Shown here one piece after another: positions 1 to 7,107 of a DNA stretch of 11,650 nt. A program made the translations under genes and the position numbers. How positions within the stretch are numbered: position 1 is the first letter of the stretch; each line of letters begins with the position of its first letter. The notes beneath the pieces were generated by a model that saw nothing but the letters and a program-made list of their open reading frames with translations, was not told where the DNA came from and did not search any database. The DNA is from a bacterium (lineage in GTDB: Bacteria > JAMCPX01), in contig JAJYLM010000058.1 of the NCBI GenBank assembly GCA_021787655.1, forward strand, positions 1 through 11,650, given 5' to 3'.

Positions 1-103
1 TCTGAGAACCTGCATTGTACGATATGGTGCCTGTAACAGTGATGCCGCTTGTCGATACCGAAAATGTCGATGCATTGATCGTTGATGAATCCATCTTTTC
101 ATT
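1..103 (-). CDS. Partial SbsA-type Ig-like domain protein, 5' end apparently truncated
   Basis: Reading leftwards on the minus strand, the frame encodes NEKMDSSTINASTFSVS followed by a beta-rich stretch (GITVTGTISYNAGSQ) and runs off the left edge. This matches the core of bacterial SbsA-like Ig domains, where a 'F(S/N)E.MD.STIN..TF.V' strand is typical; such domains usually occur as repeats in surface or secreted proteins. Homology-like sequence begins in mid-domain, about residue N of NEK (103), whereas a whole domain would need roughly 20 more residues before it. The frame stays open only to a TAG at 125-127 and no signal peptide or ribosome site is seen. An ATG exists at 94-92 but would start a protein inside the domain. 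I read this as a gene that has lost its 5' part; a genuine start at the ATG is possible but unlikely. Confidence 0.5.
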
Positions 104-305
104 TAAAATACAATGTATTTGCAACTAATTAATAATATTACATAGTTACAGTGTAATGTATTTTATGATGTAATATATATTAACAATTATTACATTAATC
201 AAGAGGACAGATTGAGCCAGTGAGAAAGTTCAGCAAGGTTCAGACAGCGGACGGATTCGTCCTTTGATGTCCAGGTTATGAAAGATGATGTTTTATCCAT
301 GAAGC
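104..305. other. AT-rich intergenic gap with clustered TGTAAT/ATTACA motifs
   Basis: No gene is evident. Positions 104-200 are strongly AT-rich and contain four copies of the hexamer TGTAAT or its complement (137-142, 152-157, 169-174, 189-194), arranged as inverted pairs, plus a near-palindrome ATACAATGTAT at 108-118. The rest (200-300) is of ordinary composition and has a short perfect hairpin at 249-262 (GGACG/CGTCC, loop GATT). No open frame with a convincing start and ribosome site was found. The motif cluster could be a regulator-binding region or simple AT-rich junction DNA. Confidence 0.4.
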
Positions 306-335
306 AAAGATCCCGGTTTAAAAGCCGGGATCTTT
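306..335. terminator. Hairpin terminator downstream of the propeller lipoprotein gene
   Basis: A perfect 11-bp stem (AAAGATCCCGG at 306-316, CCGGGATCTTT at 325-335) encloses an 8-base loop. It lies 32 bases past the stop codon of the minus-strand gene ending at 368. Short T runs sit at the stem ends on both strands, so it could work in either direction; the T-tract on the minus strand is short. Confidence 0.65.
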
Positions 336-367
336 TAAAAAGAATTACTCAACAAGCATTCAGATAT

Positions 368-2905
368 TTAAGGCAGGGTCATGACTCCGGATTTTGAAGC
401 AGGGTAGGTATCGACCATAAGATATGCGGCCACCTGGTGGTTCGCCGGTAGTTTTGTCGTATCATAGGTCAGTGCAACACCCGCGATATTCCCCGCTACA
501 TCGGCAGTGCGCGTCAACTGTGTGCCGTAGCTCAGCGATATGGGCGAACCTGTCGCAGGATCGACAAGGAGTATGCCGAAGCTGTGCTGGGAAAGCTGGA
601 GTGTCGAGCCCGTGATGTCCGCCAGAACCTGTCCCGAAGAGAATGTAAAGTTTACAGCCCCGAGTCCTGACGGTGCATTCTGGATCCCACCATTATACGG
701 CCTGAGCAGCGCTGCGCCGGAAACCGTCATCAGACCTGTCTGGGGATTGCAAAAACCGAGGGTCTGCAGAAAGTATCCGTAGACAGGAATACCGCTGCAA
801 TCCGTCGTGACTGCGATCTGAGGCGTGTCATAGGTGTTCCCTGCGCTGTCGATGCTTGTGGCAAGCTCGAAGGTATTGAACGGGATCTTTACATCTAATA
901 TTTCAAAGGACACGCCGTCAAAATTTTTCATGGTGAGAAGGCCGTTGTTAAAACTGATCTGAACTGGATACAAGACGCCGGTTGAGGGATCGATGACCGT
1001 CTGGCCTGTGGCCGGATTCAGCATTGCTCCTGCTACCCAGCCGACATAGCCCGTTGTACTGGTACCGACAATACCGATCAGGAAGTGGAGCGAGTCAAAT
1101 CCAATCTGGTCATAACTCGGCAGGATGGTCGGATTCGGTGCTGCAAGCCTGTACATCTCCCATACTCCGGCAGGGGCGCCCGGAGCCCCCGGAACCTGGA
1201 AAGGAAATGTCTGGGACGTCATGTTTCCTCCCTGAACCGCGAATGTAAATTCGTTGCCGCTCAAGGTACCCCCTTGGACGCCGCCGCTGAACAAAAGTCC
1301 TGTTCTGTCGAGGTCCACAAGATACGATCCTCCCAGTGTTATATGAACATTTCCATTCGAATCGGGAATAAATTCGTTGACCGGTGCAACAGTGACAAAC
1401 CTCCGGTCACCCGATATATTGATGTTGAGCGGTACAGAAGGAGAAACGGTTACGGTAAACGTGCTCGAATCGATCACCGCAGTCTGTGTCTGTTTGTTCT
1501 GACGTACGAATAAAGAAAATGTGAGGACCTGATTGGCATTGATTGCGGCGGGCGGGGTCAGGAGTACATTGCCGAGTGCAGTCGTGTAATAGAGGAATGC
1601 ACCGTCGGACGGTAGACCGTCTTCCTGCCCTGCACTGCCCGTGGTGCAGCTCGCGTCGCCCGCTGCCACAGGTCTGAGACAATAATCATACGGCACACTG
1701 AAAACGTCCCCGTTCTCGCCTCCGATGTAGATTGCATTCCTGCCGAGTGCGGGCGAGGAATTGAGATCGTTGCGGCCGGTATTGATGAGCTGTATCGACC
1801 ACCGGAAGGTGCCGTCCGGGTTGAGAACGAACAGCTTGCCTTCTCCCGAGCCGAAATAGATATTTCCGTCTGCGTCTACTGCCGGCGAGGAACGTATCGG
1901 CATCAGCGTATCGTAAGCCCAGAGTTCTTTGCCGGTAGAGGGATCGAGGGCATACACCGTTCCGTCCGCAGACGGTTGGATGACGGTCCCGTCAGGGAGC
2001 AGTGCCGGGCTTGCATAGATATGGTCCCTTGTTCCGAACCTCCAGAGGAGGTTACCGGTCTTTGTGTCAAATGCATAGACATAGCCGTCGAATGCACCGA
2101 CGATCATCTTTCCGTCCGCTGTTATCAGCGGGCTTGCCGCGACAGTCCCGGTAATAAAGTATGACCATTGCATGCTGCCGCTGCTATCCACATTGTAGAG
2201 ATTTTTGCCGAACAGCGAGATCATATTATTGTTCCCGCCGAAAAGCATACCGGTAGAAGGATCCACAGCCGGCGACGACCATGTCTGATCACCCATTTTT
2301 ACCTTCCACACAGGTTTGCCGGTGTTCCGGTCTATTGCATAAATAAAGAAATTGTCATTCGGTACATAGAGATTGCCGTCCGGTCCGATTGCGACATTGC
2401 CTTCGAACCAGTTTATATAGGCGTTGTTGACAGAGGGATCGTCTGCACGGAACGTCCAGACGGTCTGTCCTGTGCCTGCATTCAGCGCATACAGGTTTCC
2501 ATCGCCTGATCCGAAATAGACCCTGCCTTTGTTATCGAGCAGCGCGGAAGAATCTATGATACTGCCTGTCTGAAATTTCCATTTTAAGGTGCCGTCAGGG
2601 TTGATTGCATAGAAGGTGTTGTCTGCAGATCCGACGTATACCGTACCGTCCGATCCGACGACCGGCGAGCTGAAGATACCATTGCCTGTCTGGAAAGCCC
2701 ACAGTGAACCGCCTGACAGCGAAGGCCGTGCTGTCCCTCTGCCGTCCTGCATTGCATCAGCCCGAAACTTCGGCCAGGGACTCGACGGGTCGAGAGGAAC
2801 GGAGGCAGAAGAAGAATTCTTGCTCGAGCATGATGAGAAGACCACTATGCTGAGCAGGATTGACAAACCCATAGTAACCATGGCCCGGACAGACAATAGT
2901 TTCAT
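368..2905 (-). CDS. Lipoprotein with eight-bladed PQQ-type beta-propeller and unknown C-terminal half
   Basis: 845 residues. A lipoprotein signal peptide ends at FSSC (Cys26); Ser at +2 would favour the outer membrane under the Lol rule. A Ser-rich linker leads to SPWPKFRAD (42-50) and then about eight PQQ-like blades (residues 68-410), recognisable by repeated 'SSP.(V/L)..DG.(V/I)Y.GS.DG..YA(I/L)(N/D)' with Trp in the next strand. The remaining 430 residues are beta-rich, with an Ig-like stretch around 440-530 and a region I do not recognise. The protein is not a quinoprotein dehydrogenase: it has only the propeller scaffold plus an unrelated tail. Scaffold, binding or adhesion roles are all possible. 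The start is fixed by GGAGG six bases before the ATG. It lies 79 bases downstream of the GH31 gene in the same direction without a visible terminator, so cotranscription is plausible. Confidence 0.85.
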   Translation of the reverse strand: MKLLSVRAMVTMGLSILLSIVVFSSCSSKNSSSASVPLDPSSPWPKFRADAMQDGRGTARPSLSGGSLWAFQTGNGIFSSPVVGSDGTVYVGSADNTFYAINPDGTLKWKFQTGSIIDSSALLDNKGRVYFGSGDGNLYALNAGTGQTVWTFRADDPSVNNAYINWFEGNVAIGPDGNLYVPNDNFFIYAIDRNTGKPVWKVKMGDQTWSSPAVDPSTGMLFGGNNNMISLFGKNLYNVDSSGSMQWSYFITGTVAASPLITADGKMIVGAFDGYVYAFDTKTGNLLWRFGTRDHIYASPALLPDGTVIQPSADGTVYALDPSTGKELWAYDTLMPIRSSPAVDADGNIYFGSGEGKLFVLNPDGTFRWSIQLINTGRNDLNSSPALGRNAIYIGGENGDVFSVPYDYCLRPVAAGDASCTTGSAGQEDGLPSDGAFLYYTTALGNVLLTPPAAINANQVLTFSLFVRQNKQTQTAVIDSSTFTVTVSPSVPLNINISGDRRFVTVAPVNEFIPDSNGNVHITLGGSYLVDLDRTGLLFSGGVQGGTLSGNEFTFAVQGGNMTSQTFPFQVPGAPGAPAGVWEMYRLAAPNPTILPSYDQIGFDSLHFLIGIVGTSTTGYVGWVAGAMLNPATGQTVIDPSTGVLYPVQISFNNGLLTMKNFDGVSFEILDVKIPFNTFELATSIDSAGNTYDTPQIAVTTDCSGIPVYGYFLQTLGFCNPQTGLMTVSGAALLRPYNGGIQNAPSGLGAVNFTFSSGQVLADITGSTLQLSQHSFGILLVDPATGSPISLSYGTQLTRTADVAGNIAGVALTYDTTKLPANHQVAAYLMVDTYPASKSGVMTLP

Positions 2906-2984
2906 ATTCTACCTCCAAGTATAGTCTGCGTAAATCGCATGAAAAAGCCAATCAATGCGGATAAGACCGCTAAAACACATCTAC

Positions 2985-5444
2985 CTAAAACACCTCTATC
3001 CGATATACAGTGCCCGGGTTTGCTGGTGTTCCCTGCAGGGTGAGGATGCCGGTACCGCTGCTGGTTGCGTTTACCTCGAATGTTGTACCGCTGATCATGC
3101 CGCACGCCACAGCCCCGGTGTCCGTTGACGTGCAGGGCGCCAGCGTCTGTCCGCTCCCGTTGGTCAGCACTGCATGTGCAGGGCTCAGCCCTGCTGCAGA
3201 CGAACTCATGGAAAATGAGGATCCGTCGTACTCTGTAAAGCTGCCGTTTGCACCCGGGTATACACGAATGGTTTGTGCTGTGATGACATCCGCAAGGGTT
3301 GTACCGGTCGTTACGGTTGTACCGGTTATCAGCGTGTCCGGCGCCTGGGTGAGCATGGGGATGATAGAGCCTGCCGGTACGTACACAGGGATACTGTCCA
3401 CCGGTGCATCGACCGTGACGCTCACACCGCCTGCGACAGCAGGACCGCCGCTGAAGAAGGGATACCAGTTGCCGGACGGCAGGTAGAGTGTCCTGGTCGT
3501 TGCCCCCTGCGTCAGAACCGGCGCAACCAGAAGGCTGTCGCCGAACAGGTACTCATCGTCGATCGTATCGGTTTTGGGGTCATTATAATACTTGAGCCAC
3601 AATGCCTGCATGATAGGCGTGCCGTTGTCGTGTGCCTGCGTCATGGCTGTATAGATGTAGGGGAACAGCTGGACGTGCAGGGTGGCATAGGTTTTGAACA
3701 TCTGGATCGTGGCTGCATTAGAATTCCAGTTCCAGTTGGTAAAATAGTCCAGCCCGTTATGCGTCCGCATGACCGGCGTGAAGCACCCGAGCTCTGTCCA
3801 TCTAAAGTAGAGCTCCTGATTGGACGGCGGATTTGCCACACTCGAAAATCCCGCGATGTCGTGGGTGAAGATGGGCACGCCGGATATGCCCATGTTGATC
3901 GCAGCAGGCACGACCGTCGGCAGGCCGAAGGTCGGATCGAAGTCCGTATTCTGATCTCCTCCCCACACGACCGGCTGATAAGGCTGTGAGCCGAGATAAC
4001 CGGATCGCATGAAGAATGCAAAATCGCCGGACGGTATGTCTGATGACATGGCCTGATAATTCAATTTTGCCCAGAGAACGGGGTATTCATTGTGAAGCAG
4101 TGGTGCTGCACCGGCCTGCATGTATGAATCAAACGGAAGGTATTCCCCGAAGTCTGCCATCCAGCCGCTGAAGCCGAGTGTCGTGGCACTCTGCATGTAG
4201 CCTTCAACCCAGGTATTGGCCGCAGGGTTGGAAAGATCGACCATACTCTCAGGACTGCCGTGTGCGCCGGTAAATGTATACGGCTGACCTGCGCTGTCGG
4301 TTATCAGGTAGCCGCCGGTCGTTGCCTGTGTCCACTGGTCCAGCGCTTCATCAACGAAGCTGTTAAAGTATGCGAGTGCCTTAAATCCCATCGTATTGAG
4401 CGTCATGTTGACGGCTGCCATGTCCGGGTACAGTGTGTAGTCCGGTGTCCAGTGGTAGGGCAGGTCATACATGGCTCCATTTGCGTTTCCTCCGACCCAG
4501 TCCTGGTACCAGATCGCAGACGACGGAATATTGTTCGCGCGTAACTGGTCTGCTGTGGTCGTCAATGACAGGCTTCCGCCCTCGACCGATATCCACGGGC
4601 CTATGACCCAGTATGGCGACAGGGGCTGTCTGCCAACAATGCCCGTAAAGTCCCGGACGATGTGGATCGGATCCGAATCCGAGATAAGAATAATGTGCAT
4701 CGTGGTGTCCCACAGCTCTATGCTTGCCTGCCGCGGGTCGGATGCACACAGGTCAAACTTGCTGTATGCCGTAGAACTGACCAGTAAGCCTGCGGGCGTG
4801 CTCGTCAGCATAAAGGGTTCGGGGAAGTATGTCGGGTGCAGTGCCTTCTGGAAGCTCGATGCGATTAGCGTGTCCTGCAGGAAACCGTGGTCCTGCGTCC
4901 AGATACCCACGACGTTCCCTTTCTGATCGAAGCTGTTGTACTGCTCGCCCAGACCGTAGAAATGGTCGCTGCTGCTGCAAGCCATGTTCAGCATGGTCCG
5001 GTTGATAGGCTGGCCGGTGGCTGTCGTAGCGGCAGGTGCAGTGACCGATATGCCAAGCAGGGTACTGCTCAGGGGGGTGATGATGATAAAGGCAGTCGCA
5101 GCAGCGTTGCCCAGGGGGACGCTGGCAGCAATGACAAGCCTGCTGTTGTTTGAAGAAATAATGCTGAATGAAGAGGGCTTTAACCACACCGCTGTCTCGG
5201 TGATAGCGAACGATCCGAAGGTATCAGAGACCGATGGCACACCGCTGCCGAACATAACGGTATTGTTATACCCCGGCAGGATAGTCCTGCCATAGTGGTC
5301 TGTCACCGACAGGGTTGTCCCGCCGACCTGGATGTTGAATGTTCCGATTTTGTATGATTTCACGCCTGACGACGAACTGCCGCACCCTGTTGTAAGTATA
5401 CTGAACAATAAAGCCGTTAAAGCCAAGTAAGCCATTTTTTTCAT
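2985..5444 (-). CDS. Glycoside hydrolase family 31 lipoprotein (alpha-glycosidase)
   Basis: 819 residues. A lipoprotein signal ends at LTTGC (Cys21), so the enzyme is probably anchored in the envelope and acts outside the cytoplasm. An N-terminal beta domain (30-265) includes the GH31 motif GLGEQYNSFD (164-173). The (beta/alpha)8 barrel follows. The expected nucleophile is Asp431 in WMADFGEYLP and the expected acid/base Asp497 in GGDQNTD; RTHN (560-563) is the usual active-site Arg-x-His region. C-terminal beta domains cover about 625-819. GH31 enzymes are retaining alpha-glycosidases. Motif spellings resemble the YihQ (sulfoquinovosidase) group, but from my recalled YihQ alignment the sulfonate-binding Arg and Trp align with Asp327 and Tyr330, so another sugar is likely. 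The substrate cannot be named. AAGGAGG lies four bases before the ATG. Family assignment is firm. Confidence 0.93.
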   Translation of the reverse strand: MKKMAYLALTALLFSILTTGCGSSSSGVKSYKIGTFNIQVGGTTLSVTDHYGRTILPGYNNTVMFGSGVPSVSDTFGSFAITETAVWLKPSSFSIISSNNSRLVIAASVPLGNAAATAFIIITPLSSTLLGISVTAPAATTATGQPINRTMLNMACSSSDHFYGLGEQYNSFDQKGNVVGIWTQDHGFLQDTLIASSFQKALHPTYFPEPFMLTSTPAGLLVSSTAYSKFDLCASDPRQASIELWDTTMHIILISDSDPIHIVRDFTGIVGRQPLSPYWVIGPWISVEGGSLSLTTTADQLRANNIPSSAIWYQDWVGGNANGAMYDLPYHWTPDYTLYPDMAAVNMTLNTMGFKALAYFNSFVDEALDQWTQATTGGYLITDSAGQPYTFTGAHGSPESMVDLSNPAANTWVEGYMQSATTLGFSGWMADFGEYLPFDSYMQAGAAPLLHNEYPVLWAKLNYQAMSSDIPSGDFAFFMRSGYLGSQPYQPVVWGGDQNTDFDPTFGLPTVVPAAINMGISGVPIFTHDIAGFSSVANPPSNQELYFRWTELGCFTPVMRTHNGLDYFTNWNWNSNAATIQMFKTYATLHVQLFPYIYTAMTQAHDNGTPIMQALWLKYYNDPKTDTIDDEYLFGDSLLVAPVLTQGATTRTLYLPSGNWYPFFSGGPAVAGGVSVTVDAPVDSIPVYVPAGSIIPMLTQAPDTLITGTTVTTGTTLADVITAQTIRVYPGANGSFTEYDGSSFSMSSSAAGLSPAHAVLTNGSGQTLAPCTSTDTGAVACGMISGTTFEVNATSSGTGILTLQGTPANPGTVYRIEVF

Positions 5445-5524
5445 ATTTCCTCCTTCTTAATTGTCATTTCCAATGCCGCATCGCAATACGGGGATAGACT
5501 GCAGTAAAAATCCTTGCCCTGTTT

Positions 5525-5658
5525 TGTCATTCCCACGAAAGTGGGAATCCAGTTTTTTATTATTTTCTCTGGATTCCGCATCAAGCTTGCCCTCGACCCC
5601 GATCGGGGGTGCTGAATGATACAAAAGGTTGCTTCGGGCTATTGCGCCCGCAATGACA
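5525..5658. repeat. MITE/REP-like composite palindromic element
   Basis: The 134-base element is bounded by TGTCATT (5525-5531) and AATGACA (5652-5658). Inside are a hairpin TTCCCAC/GTGGGAA (5530-5536, 5541-5547), the inverted pair GAATCCAG/CTGGATTC (5545-5552, 5569-5576), a perfect palindrome CCCCGATCGGGG (5597-5608) and a CGGGC/GCCCG hairpin (5635-5639, 5646-5650). The left half matches the widespread 'GTCATTCCC..GAAAG.GGGAATCCA' class of dispersed bacterial repeats as I remember it; the right half has diverged or been replaced. It fills the gap between the acyl-CoA dehydrogenase stop and the GH31 start and may provide the transcription break between them. Confidence 0.65.
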
Positions 5659-5682
5659 ACTTTCTTTGATCATTCATTATAT

Positions 5683-6918
5683 TTATTCGTATATCTTTTC
5701 TTCTTCTTTGTCCGATTCCGGCGCATCCGCTTCAAGGTCCCTCATCGTACTCTTATCCCCCAGTGCCTCTTTGTAGTATTCGTGCTGGATGATCAGGTTC
5801 ATGATCTCGCTGGTGCCCGTCCATATCATGGCGAGCCGTGCGTCCCTGAGCGCGCGCTCAACCGGGTAGATGTTCGTGTAACCGATACCGCCGAGGATCT
5901 GCATAACATTGTTGGTGACCCTCCATGCCATCTCCGTCGCAGCGCGTTTTGCCTCTGAAACAAGCCGCCGGGTCATGCCCGTGCTCCCGTACGCGTCAAC
6001 CGACTGTGCAGCCGCATGGACAAGTGCTGCCGCAGAATCCAGGTCCATGATACTGTCCGCAACCTTGAAACTGACCGCCTGGAATGAACGGATTTTCTGG
6101 CCGAATGCCTTCCGCCTGTCGGAATAGCGCGCTGCCAACTTCAGGAGTTCCCGGGCACCTCCGAGCGCTCCGGCAGCGGACGTCATCCGCTCCGGGATCA
6201 TCATCTGATTGAAAATGAGGCCTCCTGCGCCTTCGGCACCGATAAGGTTTTCTGCCGGTACCTTTACGTTCTTAAAGATTATCCTCCCGGCACCTCCGCC
6301 CCGTGTGCCGAGCAGCCCGTACACATGTTTCACCTCGACCCCCATGGCCCTCTCGACAACAAACACGCTCAGGGAAGTCTGCGGTTTTGCTTTCTCGTCC
6401 GTCTTTGCATATACCAGGAATATATCGGCACCTTCCGCACCGACAACAAACCTCTTTTGTCCGTTGAGGATGTAATGGTCTCCTTCTTTTACCGCGGTGG
6501 TCGTAGCGCCGAAGAAATCAGATCCTCCGCGCGGCTCGGTGAGTGCCTCGGCACAAAATATCTTGCCCCCGAGGAGCGGTTGCAGATATTTTTTACGCTG
6601 GGCATCGCTTCCGAAGGTTTGAATGGCCTCGCCCACGATGCTCACGAGCGAGTACAGACAGGCGAGCGAGGTCCCGAGTACCCCGACCTCTTCAAGGGCT
6701 ATAATCTCATCCTCCCACTTCAGTCCCCGGCCGCCGAACTCCGGTGAAAACCTCAATCCGAGTAATTTTCTCTTTGCAGCCTCACGGACATACTCTCCCG
6801 GGTAAATTACCTTATTATCGTCCATATCCATGAGGAGTTTTTTGGGAACGGATTTCACGAAGTCCCGTGTCTCGTTCATCAGTGCGGTTTTTTTCGAATC
6901 CCTGTAAATATCCAACAT
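5683..6918 (-). CDS. Acyl-CoA dehydrogenase family protein
   Basis: 411 residues; a cytoplasmic FAD flavoprotein that would introduce an alpha,beta double bond into an acyl-CoA and pass electrons to electron-transfer flavoprotein. Signature one is AEALTEPRGGSD (123-134) and signature two QILGGIGYTNIYPVERALRD (340-359), followed by GTSEI (368-372). RKAFGQKIRSFQ (269-280) is the usual FAD/dimer helix. At the site where short- and medium-chain enzymes carry the catalytic Glu ('YEGT') there is Thr367; Glu243 in IPERMTSAAG aligns with the catalytic Glu of isovaleryl-CoA and long-chain enzymes, so the base is probably there. The acidic C-terminal tail (394-411) is extra. The start at 6918 is chosen because AAGGAGG lies four bases upstream; an in-frame ATG at 6957 has no such site. 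Substrate chain type is unknown. It is followed by the palindromic repeat and seems to be a single-gene unit. Confidence 0.92.
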   Translation of the reverse strand: MLDIYRDSKKTALMNETRDFVKSVPKKLLMDMDDNKVIYPGEYVREAAKRKLLGLRFSPEFGGRGLKWEDEIIALEEVGVLGTSLACLYSLVSIVGEAIQTFGSDAQRKKYLQPLLGGKIFCAEALTEPRGGSDFFGATTTAVKEGDHYILNGQKRFVVGAEGADIFLVYAKTDEKAKPQTSLSVFVVERAMGVEVKHVYGLLGTRGGGAGRIIFKNVKVPAENLIGAEGAGGLIFNQMMIPERMTSAAGALGGARELLKLAARYSDRRKAFGQKIRSFQAVSFKVADSIMDLDSAAALVHAAAQSVDAYGSTGMTRRLVSEAKRAATEMAWRVTNNVMQILGGIGYTNIYPVERALRDARLAMIWTGTSEIMNLIIQHEYYKEALGDKSTMRDLEADAPESDKEEEKIYE

Positions 6919-6959
6919 AGTGCCTCCTTTTTTCAGACAAAGCTTGCGTGATAGCATCT

Positions 6960-6987
6960 ATTTTTATTCATTTTGATGAATTGTCAA
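6960..6987 (-). promoter_or_regulatory. Promoter of the acyl-CoA dehydrogenase with operator-like inverted repeat
   Basis: A perfect -35 box TTGACA (plus-strand 6982-6987) is followed after 16 bases by a weak -10 AAAAAT (6960-6965). The spacer is nearly filled by a perfect 6-bp inverted repeat ATTCAT/ATGAAT with a four-base centre (6966-6981). This is a classic place for a repressor. The gene start is about 40 bases downstream. Confidence 0.5.
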
Positions 6988-7077
6988 TGAAAGTTAAAAG
7001 GTGAACTATGATGCGGTATAGTGATCGATGGCCTTACTTGTCCTGCCGTTTGTTTTTGAAAAAATGATTTTTAAGTA

Positions 7078-7101
7078 AGGGGCTGGTTCTCACCAGCCCC
7101 T
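7078..7101 (-). terminator. Hairpin terminator after the Ig/propeller lipoprotein gene
   Basis: A perfect 10-bp stem AGGGGCTGGT (7078-7087) / ACCAGCCCCT (7092-7101) has a TCTC loop and lies directly after the stop codon at 7108. Flanking TGATTTTT (7065-7072) and AAAAATCA (7103-7110) extend the pairing and supply T-rich sequence on the minus-strand side. It separates this gene from the acyl-CoA dehydrogenase promoter. Confidence 0.75.
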
Positions 7102-7107
7102 CAAAAA

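Noticed and set aside
200..300. Possible riboswitch or small RNA before the terminator at 306-335
   Set aside because: Only a 5-bp hairpin and a short imperfect repeat are present; no conserved riboswitch core was recognised and no gene follows on that strand.
368..2905. Quinoprotein (PQQ-dependent) dehydrogenase
   Set aside because: Only the propeller repeats are present. The protein has a lipoprotein signal, a long unrelated C-terminal half and no recognisable cofactor or calcium-binding active site.
3273..3989. Long plus-strand open frame opposite the GH31 gene
   Set aside because: It is the antisense shadow of the strongly supported GH31 coding frame; its translation has no recognisable domain and no ribosome site.
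2985..5444. Sulfoquinovosidase (yihQ)
   Set aside because: Catalytic motifs are similar, but the residues aligned with the sulfonate-binding Arg and Trp are Asp and Tyr, and no sulfoquinovose genes are nearby.
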